DNA of 52,389 nt from Streptomyces harenosi (GTDB lineage: Bacteria; Actinomycetota; Actinomycetes; Streptomycetales; Streptomycetaceae). The notes under the pieces were generated by a model, which saw only the letters and a list, made by a program, of their open reading frames with translations, did no database searches and was not told the origin of the DNA. The position numbers and the translations under genes are program-made. The stretch covers positions 1-52,389 of the forward strand of contig NZ_WYCT01000009.1 in NCBI RefSeq assembly GCF_011008945.1, given 5' to 3'. Positions 26,065-34,874 of the stretch are shown in pieces. The stretch's first letter is position 1; each line of letters opens with the position of its first letter.

Positions 26065-27641
26065 GCGCCGTGAAGGTCCACCTCTACTACGCCCCCTACC
26101 CCGGCCAGCGCTTCGCCGGGGAGGAGGAGACCATCAGCCCGGTGCGGGTCTTCAATCCCAAGAGCGCCCTGGCCACACTGGCCGCCGGCACCCGCGCCCA
26201 CCTCGCCGAGTGGGGTGTCGAAGCGGAGATCAGGATCATCGACACCCAGGTGGACGACGACGAGCCGGTGCACTACAAGTCGTTCGCCTACGGCCCGCGC
26301 ACCATCGAGTGCCTCCGCTTCGGCGGCGCTTTCGAGCGCTACGACGCCTCCCTGCGCGAGGCCGACATCATCGGCATCTCCAACAACTTCACCAACTCCG
26401 CCGGCGCCGTCACCGACTTCGCCAAGCACGCCAAGGCGGTCAACCCGCGGGCCCTGGTCGTCGCCGGCGGCATGGACGCCACCGCTCGCTCCGAGTGGTA
26501 CCTGGACAACGGCTTCGACGTGGTCGTCCAACTGGAGGGGGAGTTCCTCTTCGCCAAGGTGATCGAGGCGGTGGCCCACGGCACACCACTGAAGGAAGCG
26601 GTCTTCTGCCGGGAGCACCGCGGCGGCCGGATCGTCTTCGGCAGTCCCGCCATCAACCTCAACGAGCTGCCCCCGATGGCCCTGGACCTGGTCGAAGGAT
26701 ACGAGCGGTACAACGACACCGGCGAGGGCACCCCGCCGCCCACCGTGGCGGCCCCCTTCACCTGCTTCGAGTCCTCCCGCGGCTGCCACCGCACCTGCTC
26801 CTTCTGCGCGACTCCGATGCGCGGCAAGTACCGCTACATGTCGCCGGAGGCGGTCGAGCGCCACTTCGCCTACTTCCGCGGCATGGGCATCCGCAACATC
26901 CTCTTCCAGGAGGACAACATCCTCTCCCGCCTGCAACGCAGCGGCCGGGGCACCATGTACTACGAGAGCGGCCGCGACGAGGTCATACGTATCTTCCAGT
27001 TGGCCCGCGAGTACGGCTTCTCCTGGGAGTTCGCCAACGGCCTGGAGTTCGGCAAGTTCCTCGACATGGGCAAGCCGGACCTGGAGCTGATGGAGTACAT
27101 GTTCTGGAGCGACCGCTCGGGCGACACCTGGCGGGGCTGCTACCGCGTGCAGATCCCGCTGGAGTTCCTGGGGGAGGACCCCACCAGCAAGTTCAACAAG
27201 CTGCGCGGCTTCGAGGAAGAGCTGGAGATCCTGGAGGCCATGCTGAACTACGGGGTCGACTACCAGACGTTCAACGTGCTCATCGGGCACGACGGCGACG
27301 ACCGGGCCGCCATCGACACCTACCTGCGGCGCAGCCTGCAGCTGAAGGAGGCCCTGCTGGACCGCGCCCCGCAGGTCGTCCCGTACTTCAACATCTTCAA
27401 CCGGACCCTGTTGCCCGGCACGGCCGACTTCAGGAAGAAGCACGAGCGCCTGGAGTTCGACATCGACCGCGACCCGGAGGTCATCAGCGTCTACCTCTCG
27501 CCGATGAACACCGAGCACCTGTCCTACTACCAGCTCCTGGACGAGCGGCTGCGTCTGATGCGGGAGCTGAACGGCGACCTCATCGACCAGTACGACGGCA
27601 TCCACCGAGCCCCTCTGACGGAAGCCGACAGCACATCGTGA
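26061..27641 (+). CDS. Cobalamin-type (class B) radical SAM enzyme 2
   Basis: This paralogue (526 residues from GTG 26061, overlapping the upstream stop as GTGA; GTG 26070 gives an N-terminus VKVHLYYAPYP matching enzyme 1) has the same layout. A B12-binding-like domain contains ALVVAGGMDATARSEWYLDN and VVVQLEGEFLF. The cluster motif is CHRTCSFC (Cys 242, 246, 249 from GTG 26061). A matching C-terminal half includes FANGLEFGKF, GCYRVQIPLEF and VPYFNIFNRTLLPG. In place of enzyme 1's VVQGEGE it has VVQLEGE. The two enzymes probably act on successive or paired steps of one pathway. The gene is coupled to the MFS exporter downstream (GTGA). Confidence 0.85.
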   Translation: MSAVKVHLYYAPYPGQRFAGEEETISPVRVFNPKSALATLAAGTRAHLAEWGVEAEIRIIDTQVDDDEPVHYKSFAYGPRTIECLRFGGAFERYDASLREADIIGISNNFTNSAGAVTDFAKHAKAVNPRALVVAGGMDATARSEWYLDNGFDVVVQLEGEFLFAKVIEAVAHGTPLKEAVFCREHRGGRIVFGSPAINLNELPPMALDLVEGYERYNDTGEGTPPPTVAAPFTCFESSRGCHRTCSFCATPMRGKYRYMSPEAVERHFAYFRGMGIRNILFQEDNILSRLQRSGRGTMYYESGRDEVIRIFQLAREYGFSWEFANGLEFGKFLDMGKPDLELMEYMFWSDRSGDTWRGCYRVQIPLEFLGEDPTSKFNKLRGFEEELEILEAMLNYGVDYQTFNVLIGHDGDDRAAIDTYLRRSLQLKEALLDRAPQVVPYFNIFNRTLLPGTADFRKKHERLEFDIDRDPEVISVYLSPMNTEHLSYYQLLDERLRLMRELNGDLIDQYDGIHRAPLTEADSTS

Positions 27642-29011
27642 AACGACCCACCGCCCACCCCTGGCGGCGGTACGGCTTCGGCGCCCTGTGGCTGGGGCAG
27701 AGCCTGTCGCTGGTGGGCACCCAGATCGGCACCCTGGCCCTGTCCCTCGTCGCCGTGATCCACCTGGACGCCGGATCCGACCAGCTGGGCGTGATCAGGG
27801 CCCTGCAGTACCTGCCCTTCCTGCTGTTCGCCCTGCCACTGGGGCCGCTGGTGGACCGCAAGGACCGCCGGCGGCTGATGCTGGTGGCGGACGTGGCACG
27901 CGCGGTCCTGGTGGCCGCCGTGCCGCTGCTCCACGCGCTGGGGCTGCTCAGCCTGTGGTGGCTGTACGCGGTTCCGTTCCTGCTGGGCGTCTTCCAGGCG
28001 CTGTTCGACTCGGCGTACCTGGCCTACGTGCCCCAGTTGGTGGGCCGGGAGCGGCTCACCCGCGCCAACCGCAACCTACAGGCCAGCCAGTCCGCGGCCG
28101 ACCTCGGCGGCCCCGGCCTGGGCGGACTGGTGTGCGGGGCGATCGGGGCTCCCCTCGCCCTGCTGCTCGATGCCGCCTCCTTCGCCGTGTCCGCGGTGAC
28201 GCTCGCGCTGATCAGACCGTTCCGCCGCACCGAGCGCCCGGCGCCCGCAGCCCCGGGCCCCGCAGTCGTGGCGTCCGGTGCCCCGGCCTCCGAAGCCGCC
28301 ACGCCCGCCGCCTCCGCCCCCGCGCCGGTCCGCCAGGCGGTGGCGACGTGGTGGCGCGAGGTCCGCGAAGGCATCGTGTTCGTCTTCCGGCAGGCCGAGC
28401 TGCGCGCCCTGGCCGTGGAGACCGCCGTCTTCAACGCCTGCGAGCAGGGCATCCTGGTGCTGTACACGGTGTACGCGGTACAAGAACTGCGGTTCTCGCC
28501 GCTGCTGCTCGGCCTGACCCTGGCGGCGGGCGGGGTGGGCGCGCTGCTCGGCACGTTCCTCTCCGAGCGGGCCAGCCGGCGGCTGGGCCTGGGGCGCACC
28601 ATCGTGTTGGGCTCGGTGGTGGGAGGCGCCTCCTTCCTGCTGCTCCCGGCGGCCGCGGGCGGCCGGCCGGCGGTCTTCGCCGTCATCTGCCTGGGGTTCG
28701 GCCTGGCGGGGGTGGCCACCGGCATCTCCAACGTGCTGCAGCTGTCGCTGCGCCAGATGCTCACCCCGGACTCCCTCACCGGCCGCATGACCGCCTCCCT
28801 GCGCTTCGTGGCCTACGGCATGGTGCCGGTCGGCTCCGTGCTGGGCGGTGTGCTCGGCTCCGCGCTCGGCCTGCGGCCCGGGCTGTGGCTGCTGTCCGCG
28901 GCGCTGCTGTTCGGGCCGCTGGCCATCATCTGCTCCCCGCTGCCCAGGCGCCGCACCCTTCCCGAACGTCCGCCAACTGGGGGTCATACAAAAGCACTTG
29001 AGCGTTCCTGA
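27638..29011 (+). CDS. MFS exporter of the radical SAM cluster
   Basis: The 457-residue membrane protein (GTG 27638, 4-bp overlap with the radical SAM stop) has twelve predicted helices. The MFS motif is LVDRKDRRRLMLVAD after TM2, and a long Ala/Pro-rich cytoplasmic loop (about residues 200-235) joins the two halves. It belongs to the MFS_3/enterobactin-exporter-like group. Translational coupling to the biosynthetic enzymes makes it the probable product exporter and self-resistance determinant. Confidence 0.88.
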   Translation: MKRPTAHPWRRYGFGALWLGQSLSLVGTQIGTLALSLVAVIHLDAGSDQLGVIRALQYLPFLLFALPLGPLVDRKDRRRLMLVADVARAVLVAAVPLLHALGLLSLWWLYAVPFLLGVFQALFDSAYLAYVPQLVGRERLTRANRNLQASQSAADLGGPGLGGLVCGAIGAPLALLLDAASFAVSAVTLALIRPFRRTERPAPAAPGPAVVASGAPASEAATPAASAPAPVRQAVATWWREVREGIVFVFRQAELRALAVETAVFNACEQGILVLYTVYAVQELRFSPLLLGLTLAAGGVGALLGTFLSERASRRLGLGRTIVLGSVVGGASFLLLPAAAGGRPAVFAVICLGFGLAGVATGISNVLQLSLRQMLTPDSLTGRMTASLRFVAYGMVPVGSVLGGVLGSALGLRPGLWLLSAALLFGPLAIICSPLPRRRTLPERPPTGGHTKALERS

Positions 29012-29067
29012 TCCGCCGTGCCACTAGACTCACCCCTCGACCACAGCTTGGGGAAGGGCGACGCACC

Positions 29068-30378
29068 GTGGACAGGTTCACGTACAAGAACGGCTCGCTG
29101 CACTGCGAGGAGGTGAACCTGGAGGACCTGGCCACCGAGTACGGCACACCGACGTACGTCTACTCCCGCGACACGTTGACCACCCACCTCGCCGATCTGA
29201 CCGCGGCCTTCGCCGATCTCGACCCGCTCGTCTGCTACGCCGTCAAGACGTGCAGCAACCTGCACCTGCTGCACGAGCTCGGAGCCGGGGGCGCCGGAGC
29301 CGACGTGGTCAGCGGCGGCGAGCTGCACCGGGCGCTGACCGCGGGCATCCCGGCGGAGCGCATCGTCTTCGCCGGTGTCGGCAAGTCGCGGGAGGAACTC
29401 GAAGAGGCCGTCGCCCACAACATCGGCTGTGTCAACGTCGAGTCCGAATCCGAACTGGAACTGCTGGCCGACGTCGCGCGGACGGCGGGCCGCACCCAGC
29501 GCGTCGCCATCCGCGTCAACCCCGACGTGCAGGGCCACGGCACCCCGGAGAAGACCACCACGGGCACCCGCGGCAGCAAGTTCGGCGTGGATCTGGAGCG
29601 GGTCGCGGACGCCTTCGCGCGCGCCGCGCGGATGCCGCAGCTACGGCTGGCCGGACTCCACGTCCACCTCGGCTCGCCCATCTACTCTCCCGAGCCGTAC
29701 GTCCGGGCGCTGACCCGCGTCGTGGAGCTGGAGCGGCAGTTGCGCGCGGCCGGCCACCAGCTCGAACTGATCAACATGGGCGGCGGGTTCGCGGCCGACT
29801 ACGAGACGGGGCTGGCGCCGGGGTGGAAGGACTACGCGGCGGCCATCGTCCCGGTGCTGCGGCCCTTCGTCGCGGCCGGCGGCCGCGTCATCATGGAGCC
29901 GGGCCGCTCCATCGCCGCCAACGCCGGGGTGCTGCTCACCCGCGTGCGCTACCTCAAGAGCGCCGGTCCGCGCACCGTGGCGATCGTCGACGCGGGCATG
30001 AACAACCTGATCCGCGCGGCGCTGTACGACGCTTTCCACTTCATGTGGCCGGTGCGCCCGGCCGGCGGTCTCGTGCCCCCGAACCGCACCGAGGACCTGC
30101 GCCTGGAGCACTCCCGGGAGTACGACGTGGCGGGTCCCATCTGCGAGTCCAGCGACTACCTGGCCCGCGGCCGCTCGCTGCCCCGTCTGGGTGAGGGCGA
30201 CCTGCTGGCCGTCTTCGGGGCCGGCGCCTACGGCATGGCCATGGCCAGCCAGTACAACTCCTCCCTGCGGCCCGCCGAGGTCCTGGTGGAAGGCGACGGC
30301 AGCAGGCTGATCCGCCGGCGGGACACCTACCTCGACCTGATCGCGGCGGAACTCGACCTGCCCGGGGCGAAGTTCTAG
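29068..30378 (+). CDS. LysA-like fold-III PLP decarboxylase
   Basis: The 436-residue alanine-racemase-fold enzyme has PLP Lys60 in CYAVKTCSNLHLL, then GGELHRALTAG, the KFG motif in GSKFGVDL, HVHLGS, EPGRSIAANAG and the CESSD motif (Cys 359) that closes the neighbouring active site in diaminopimelate decarboxylases. It removes an alpha-carboxylate, from the D-centre of meso-diaminopimelate in LysA, but cluster copies may act on other amino acids. It starts at GTG 29068 (GGGGAAGGG upstream), 56 bp after the exporter. As housekeeping lysA usually sits with thrC/hom, this is likely a pathway-specific copy, giving an amine or lysine precursor. Confidence 0.85.
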   Translation: MDRFTYKNGSLHCEEVNLEDLATEYGTPTYVYSRDTLTTHLADLTAAFADLDPLVCYAVKTCSNLHLLHELGAGGAGADVVSGGELHRALTAGIPAERIVFAGVGKSREELEEAVAHNIGCVNVESESELELLADVARTAGRTQRVAIRVNPDVQGHGTPEKTTTGTRGSKFGVDLERVADAFARAARMPQLRLAGLHVHLGSPIYSPEPYVRALTRVVELERQLRAAGHQLELINMGGGFAADYETGLAPGWKDYAAAIVPVLRPFVAAGGRVIMEPGRSIAANAGVLLTRVRYLKSAGPRTVAIVDAGMNNLIRAALYDAFHFMWPVRPAGGLVPPNRTEDLRLEHSREYDVAGPICESSDYLARGRSLPRLGEGDLLAVFGAGAYGMAMASQYNSSLRPAEVLVEGDGSRLIRRRDTYLDLIAAELDLPGAKF

Positions 30379-30673
30379 TACCGCGCACGGTCGCGGGGAC
30401 GGGGCCGCGGCGCGGGAAGGCGGTGACCTCGTCCGCGGAAACTCCGGCGGGCCCGGCACGGCCGGGGCGGCGCCCGGGGCCGTGCCGGGCGGCCCTGTGG
30501 GGCAACCGACCGGTGCCGGTCCGCCGACCGCGGCGCCCGTCTGGTGGCCGACCGGTCGGACAGCTCCCTCTATCGGCCAAAAACGCAGCAATGCCCCGCG
30601 GCGGTGACACGCGGCACTAGCGTGATGCCCGCTCTCGCATGGAGAAGCGCACCGATCACGGAGGGGGAGTCCT

Positions 30674-31741
30674 GTGGAATCGCACGCAGCCCACGCCCTG
30701 CCCCGGGCGTTCACCGTCCTGATGGCCACGCTGGCCGTCGTCCTCGGCCTGTCAGCGCCGGCCGCGCTGGCCGGCCCGGACCGGGCCGACGGCGCCTCGG
30801 GCCTGACCGGCCTGACGTTCACCTCGGTCAACAACGGCCGGAACCTGGACGTGCAGAACGGCAACACCGGGGACGGCGTCTTCCTCGTCACCAACTCCGC
30901 GCCCGGCTACCACCAGGAGTGGAGCGTCAACCGGCAGACCGACGGGTCGTTCACCCTCGTCAACGACGACACCGGCAAGTGCATGTCGACCGGCCTCCCG
31001 CTCACCCAGCAGTCCTGTTCCGGAACAGCGAGCCAACGGTGGTACTTCCAGCCCGTCAGCGGCGCCGACGGCACGTTCATGATCCGCAACGCCGGTGACA
31101 ACAAGTGCCTCGACGTCTTCCTGGCCGCCCAGAACAACGACGCCTGGACCCAGACCTACACCTGCAACGGCACGAAGGCGCAGCGCTGGACCATCCCCTC
31201 CTCGGCCGCCGGCGAAGCCTTCGAGGCCGCCGTGGACTACGCGTCCAAGCGCTGCCAGAAGGACGCGTCGACGTGCTCGTGGACCAAGGGCTCCCAGGCG
31301 CCGGCCGAGCCGCTGCCCGTGCAGTGCGTCTCCCCCGTCTGGTACAACGGCACCGGCGCGCCGGTGCCGTGGACGTTCTCGCTGACCACCACCAGTGGCT
31401 GGTCCAGCGAGATCAGCGTCTCCTTCGAGTCGGGGCTGACCGTGGGGGAGCCGAGCCCCGTGCAGACGAAGGTCGCCGTCACCACCTCCGGCAGCATCAC
31501 CTACAACCTGAGCCGGGAACTCGGTAACAGCCTGGTGATCAACGTGCCGTCGAACCACTACGGGTGGGTGGCACTCTCCGAACTGGCCACGAAGGTGACC
31601 GGTGAGTGGACCTTCGACGCCAACGGCTACCCCTGGAAGGCGCAAGACACCGTCACCGTGCCGCTGACCAGCGATGACGCGGGTCACGCCAGCATCTATC
31701 TGGCGAAGACGGCCCCGCAGTTCACGAGCTGCGCCGGCTGA
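30674..31741 (+). CDS. Secreted ricin-type lectin with possible aerolysin-like pore domain
   Basis: The 355-residue protein (GTG 30674, GGGGGAG upstream) has a signal peptide ending ALAGPD. Residues about 45-175 form a ricin-B/CBM13 beta-trefoil, with WSVNRQTDGSFTLVND, SQRWYFQPVSG and AQRWTIP marking three QxW repeats. The last 170 residues are Ser/Thr-rich alternating beta strands: WTFSLTTTSGWSSEISVSFE, VAVTTSGSITYNLSRELG, then LVINVPSNHYGWVAL. This resembles the beta-pore-forming region of aerolysin/ETX-MTX2 toxins, as an impression without alignment. Four or more Cys may form disulphides. A glycan-binding secreted toxin or adhesin is the best guess. Confidence 0.75.
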   Translation: MESHAAHALPRAFTVLMATLAVVLGLSAPAALAGPDRADGASGLTGLTFTSVNNGRNLDVQNGNTGDGVFLVTNSAPGYHQEWSVNRQTDGSFTLVNDDTGKCMSTGLPLTQQSCSGTASQRWYFQPVSGADGTFMIRNAGDNKCLDVFLAAQNNDAWTQTYTCNGTKAQRWTIPSSAAGEAFEAAVDYASKRCQKDASTCSWTKGSQAPAEPLPVQCVSPVWYNGTGAPVPWTFSLTTTSGWSSEISVSFESGLTVGEPSPVQTKVAVTTSGSITYNLSRELGNSLVINVPSNHYGWVALSELATKVTGEWTFDANGYPWKAQDTVTVPLTSDDAGHASIYLAKTAPQFTSCAG

Positions 31742-31772
31742 GTACCCGGGCCCCGCACGATCGTGACCGCGA

Positions 31773-31827
31773 CGCCGCCCTCACCGGCCCGGCCGGCCCC
31801 GGCACCGGGCCGTCACGGAGGGCGGCG
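31773..31827. terminator. Bidirectional terminator hairpin
   Basis: A composite stem lies between the convergent ends of the lectin and ABC ATPase genes. The outer arms CGCCGCCCTC and GAGGGCGGCG pair perfectly, and inside them GGCCCGG pairs with CCGGGCC. No T-tract, as usual for this GC content. Confidence 0.65.
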
Positions 31828-31874
31828 CCGGCGGCCTCGCAGTGCGGCGCACCCGGTCCGCGGGGCGGCGGCCG

Positions 31875-32678
31875 TCAGGGGACGGCCGGGGCCGCCGCGG
31901 ACGGCTCGCCGGGGAGGAAGGTCACCTGGGGCGCGCCCGTGCGCGGATGGACGGTGACCTCGCTCCGCACGCCGTAGACCTCCGCCAGCAGCCGGGGGGT
32001 GAGGACGTCGGCGGGCGGGCCCGAGGCGACGACCTTGCCGTCGCACAGCACGTAGAGGCGGTCGCAGTAGTACGCGGCGAGGTTGAGGTCGTGCAGGGCC
32101 ACCAGCACCGTCGCCGGCAGCCGCCGCAGGGTGGCGAGGACCTCGAGCTGATGGCGGATGTCCAGGTGGTTGGTCGGCTCGTCCAGGACCAGGAGGGACG
32201 GCTGCTGGGCGAGGGCCCGGGCGATGAGCACACGCCGGCGCTCGCCGCCGGAGAGCCGGTCGAAGGGACGGTCGGCCAGGGCGGTGGCGTCCACCGCGGC
32301 GAGCGCCCACCGGATCAGGCCGGCGTCCTGCGGGGTGTCCCCGTCGAGCAGCCGTTTGTGCGGGGTGCGGCCCATCGCGACGACCTCGCGCACCGAGAGG
32401 TCGGACTCGGTGCCCGACTCCTGGACCACCGCTGCCACCGTCCGGGCGAGCTGCCGCACGGGCAGCGACCAGGCGTCGGCGCCGTCCACGCCGACCCGGC
32501 CGGACGCGGGGCGCAGGACGCGGTAGACGGCGCGCAGCAGACTGGACTTGCCGCTGCCGTTCGGCCCGACCAGGCCGACGACCTCGCCGGGCCGGGCGGC
32601 CAGGGAGACGTCCTCGACCAGGCGGTGCGCGCCGGCGGTGAGGGTGACGCTGTCGATGACGAGTTCGGTGCCGGTCAT
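31875..32678 (-). CDS. ABC transporter ATPase, cobalamin/siderophore type
   Basis: The 267-residue ATPase begins at ATG 32678, overlapping the permease stop as ATGA. Walker A is GPNGSGKSS, the Q-loop follows, the signature is LSGGERRR, Walker B is LLVLDEPTNHLD and the H-loop lies in ALHDLNLAAYYCD. These are hallmarks of the BtuD/FecE/FhuC branch that powers import of cobalamin, heme or ferric siderophores. It is the last gene of a three-gene operon led by a cobalamin riboswitch, so cobamide or cobalt-complex import is favoured. The frame is open far upstream, but that part is a shadow of the permease. Confidence 0.93.
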   Translation of the reverse strand: MTGTELVIDSVTLTAGAHRLVEDVSLAARPGEVVGLVGPNGSGKSSLLRAVYRVLRPASGRVGVDGADAWSLPVRQLARTVAAVVQESGTESDLSVREVVAMGRTPHKRLLDGDTPQDAGLIRWALAAVDATALADRPFDRLSGGERRRVLIARALAQQPSLLVLDEPTNHLDIRHQLEVLATLRRLPATVLVALHDLNLAAYYCDRLYVLCDGKVVASGPPADVLTPRLLAEVYGVRSEVTVHPRTGAPQVTFLPGEPSAAAPAVP

Positions 32679-33790
32679 GCCCCTCCCCGGTCGGCGCTCC
32701 GCCGGGCGTCGCGGCGCATCAGCCACAGGAAGAACGGGCCGCCGCACAGCGCCGTGAGCACGCCGACGGGTATCTCCAGCGGCGCGGCGACGACGCGCGC
32801 GGCGATGTCGGCCCAGATGAGGAAGACGGCGCCGCCGAGCGCGGCCGTCGGCAGGACGCGTCGGTGGTCGCCGCCGACGACGAGGCGGACGATGTGCGGC
32901 AGCATCAGGCCGACGAAGCCGATCGGCCCGCACGCCGCGACCAGGATGCCGGTGACGAGGGAGAGCAGGACGAACATGCGGGCGCGGAAGCGGGCCACGT
33001 CCAGCCCCATGGTGGTCGCGGCCTCCTCGCCGGCCAGGAGCAGGTTCAGATTGCGGGCCTGGACCATGAGGACGCCGATGCCCAGGAGCAGGGCGGCGCC
33101 GGGCAGCCACAGCGTGTCCCAGTGCACGCCGCCGAGGCCGCCGAGGGTCCAGGCGAGGACCGCGCGGGCCTCGTTGCCCCGGTCGGTGGTGAGCAGCAGC
33201 AGGTCCAGGACGGCGGTGAGTACCGCGGCGATGGCCACCCCGGACAGGACCAGCCGTGCGGAGCTGATCCGGCCCCCGGTGCGCGCGGTGGCGTAGACCA
33301 GCAGCAGTGCGCCGAGTGCGCCCGCGAACGCGGCGGCCGGCAGGGACACCGGCCCCAGCAGGGTCACTCCGAACACGATCACCACGACGGCGCCCAGGGA
33401 CGCCCCCGAGGAGACACCGAGCAGGTAGGGCTCGGCGAGCGGGTTGCGGATCAGGGCTTGCATGGCGGTGCCCACCACGGCGAGCCCGGCGCCGGCCACC
33501 GCGCCGAGCAGCACCCGCGGCGCCCGTACGTCCAGCACGATGGTCTCCCGCGCGGCGGACCAGTCCGGTTCCGCCCAGCCGGCGCCCACCGCGTGCGTCA
33601 CGATGCCCCACACCTGGCCGGGCGGCACCCGCACCGAGCCGATGGCCAGGCCCGCGATGGCCGAGACCACCAGCACGACGGCCAGGACGGCGAGCGTGAC
33701 GGCGAGACGGGCCCGGCCCGCTTGCTCGTCTCCTCGTTGTCGCTGTCGCACGGACCGCTCGGCGCCGGTGTCGGTGACCGGGGCCGTCAC
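32675..33790 (-). CDS. ABC transporter permease, FecCD/BtuC type
   Basis: The 371-residue protein has about ten transmembrane helices and the conserved BtuC-family stretches: GAVAGAGLAVVGTAMQALIR followed by NPLAEPYLLGVSSGASLGAV, and later CGPIGFVGLMLPHIVRLVVG. It forms the membrane channel of a type II importer. GTGA overlap with the binding-protein gene and ATGA overlap with the ATPase gene tie the three proteins at fixed ratios. The riboswitch indicates repression when cobalamin is plentiful. Confidence 0.93.
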   Translation of the reverse strand: MTAPVTDTGAERSVRQRQRGDEQAGRARLAVTLAVLAVVLVVSAIAGLAIGSVRVPPGQVWGIVTHAVGAGWAEPDWSAARETIVLDVRAPRVLLGAVAGAGLAVVGTAMQALIRNPLAEPYLLGVSSGASLGAVVVIVFGVTLLGPVSLPAAAFAGALGALLLVYATARTGGRISSARLVLSGVAIAAVLTAVLDLLLLTTDRGNEARAVLAWTLGGLGGVHWDTLWLPGAALLLGIGVLMVQARNLNLLLAGEEAATTMGLDVARFRARMFVLLSLVTGILVAACGPIGFVGLMLPHIVRLVVGGDHRRVLPTAALGGAVFLIWADIAARVVAAPLEIPVGVLTALCGGPFFLWLMRRDARRSADRGGA

Positions 33791-34830
33791 TCGAAGCTCT
33801 CGGGGTGGATGCCGCGGGCCAGGTCCTCGACCGCGTAGGCCGAGCGGATGCCGACCAGCGTGGCGGTCAGCGGCAGCACGACGAACCTCTTGTCGCGGAC
33901 CGCGGGCACGTCGGCGAGGGCCGGCTGGGAGAGCAGGAAGTCCTTCTTCTGCTCGACGCTTCCGGCGCCGGCGTAGTCGTAGATGGCGATGACCTCGGGC
34001 TTGCGTTCGACGACCTGCTCCCAGGAGACGTCGCCGAAGACCTCGTCGAGATCGGCGAAGACGTTCGCGCCGCCGGCCAGCCGGATCAGTTCGGTGCCCA
34101 GGCTCCTGCCGCCCGCGGTGAAGGCGGCCTTGTCGCCGCTGTCGTAGACGAAGACGGGCACCTCGGGCTCGCCCTCGACGGCGGCGGTGGCCCGCTCGAC
34201 GCGGCCCTCGAGGTCGGCCACCAGCTCGCCGGCCCGGTCCGGGACGCCGAAGATCTGGCCGATGGTGCGGATCTCGTCGTAGGTGTCCTTCATCGTCACC
34301 CGCCGCTTGCCGCAGTACTCACGGTTGAGGTGGGTGTCGATGCCGGCGTCGGCGAACGCCTCGCGGGAGCGGCCCTCGTTCTCGGCGAAGGCACTGCCGT
34401 ATCCCCCGTAGACGAGGTCCGGCTCGGCCTCCAGGACCGCCTCGAAGGACGGTTCCCTCTTCGCCAGTTCCGGAATCGACTCGTAGTCCTTCTTCAGCTC
34501 GGGCAGGACGGCGGAGTCGCGGAAGGCGGTGCCGACCATGCGGTCCCTCAGGCCGAGGGCGAGCATGAGCTCCGCCGGGTGCTGGTGGATGGTGACGACA
34601 CGGGAGGGCGGCCTGTCGTACGTCGTCCGCACGCCGCAGTTGTCCACGGTGACGGGGAAGCCGTCGGCCGACGCGGCCGTGGTCCCCGTGTCGCGGGCGG
34701 TGTCCTGCGGCGATCCGCAGCCGGCGGTCAGCAGGGCCGCCGACAGGGAGACGACCGCGGCCGCCGCGCGCAGGGCGTGGCGTCTGCGGGCAGGGGTGAA
34801 CAGCGGGGGACGGGACGTGCCGTCGTACAC
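33787..34830 (-). CDS. Substrate-binding lipoprotein, BtuF/FepB type
   Basis: The 347-residue protein begins at GTG 34830 with AGGAGG upstream; the frame runs further 5' but only through the riboswitch. A signal peptide ends in the lipobox LLTAGC. Two lobes joined by a long helix are typical of cluster A-II binding proteins: RVVTIHQHPAELMLALGL, then PDLVYGGYGSAFAENEGRSR and RFVVLPLTATLVGIRSAYAV. It captures substrate outside the membrane and delivers it to the FecCD-type permease. Its riboswitch favours cobalamin, a cobamide or a cobalt chelate over iron. The ligand is otherwise unproven. Confidence 0.88.
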   Translation of the reverse strand: MYDGTSRPPLFTPARRRHALRAAAAVVSLSAALLTAGCGSPQDTARDTGTTAASADGFPVTVDNCGVRTTYDRPPSRVVTIHQHPAELMLALGLRDRMVGTAFRDSAVLPELKKDYESIPELAKREPSFEAVLEAEPDLVYGGYGSAFAENEGRSREAFADAGIDTHLNREYCGKRRVTMKDTYDEIRTIGQIFGVPDRAGELVADLEGRVERATAAVEGEPEVPVFVYDSGDKAAFTAGGRSLGTELIRLAGGANVFADLDEVFGDVSWEQVVERKPEVIAIYDYAGAGSVEQKKDFLLSQPALADVPAVRDKRFVVLPLTATLVGIRSAYAVEDLARGIHPESFE

Positions 34831-34874
34831 GTGAAGCCTCCTGGGGAGTCCGCGCTCCTCGGAACGGGCCCGCG

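Noticed and set aside
29068..30378. Housekeeping lysA for lysine biosynthesis
   Set aside because: The motifs fit, but the location after the radical SAM operon and exporter and the absence of thrC/hom neighbours argue for a cluster-specific enzyme. It cannot be fully excluded.
31875..33611. Apparent 578-residue fusion ahead of the ABC ATPase
   Set aside because: The upstream half is a shadow of the permease; the ATPase begins at ATG 32678 with the usual ATGA overlap.
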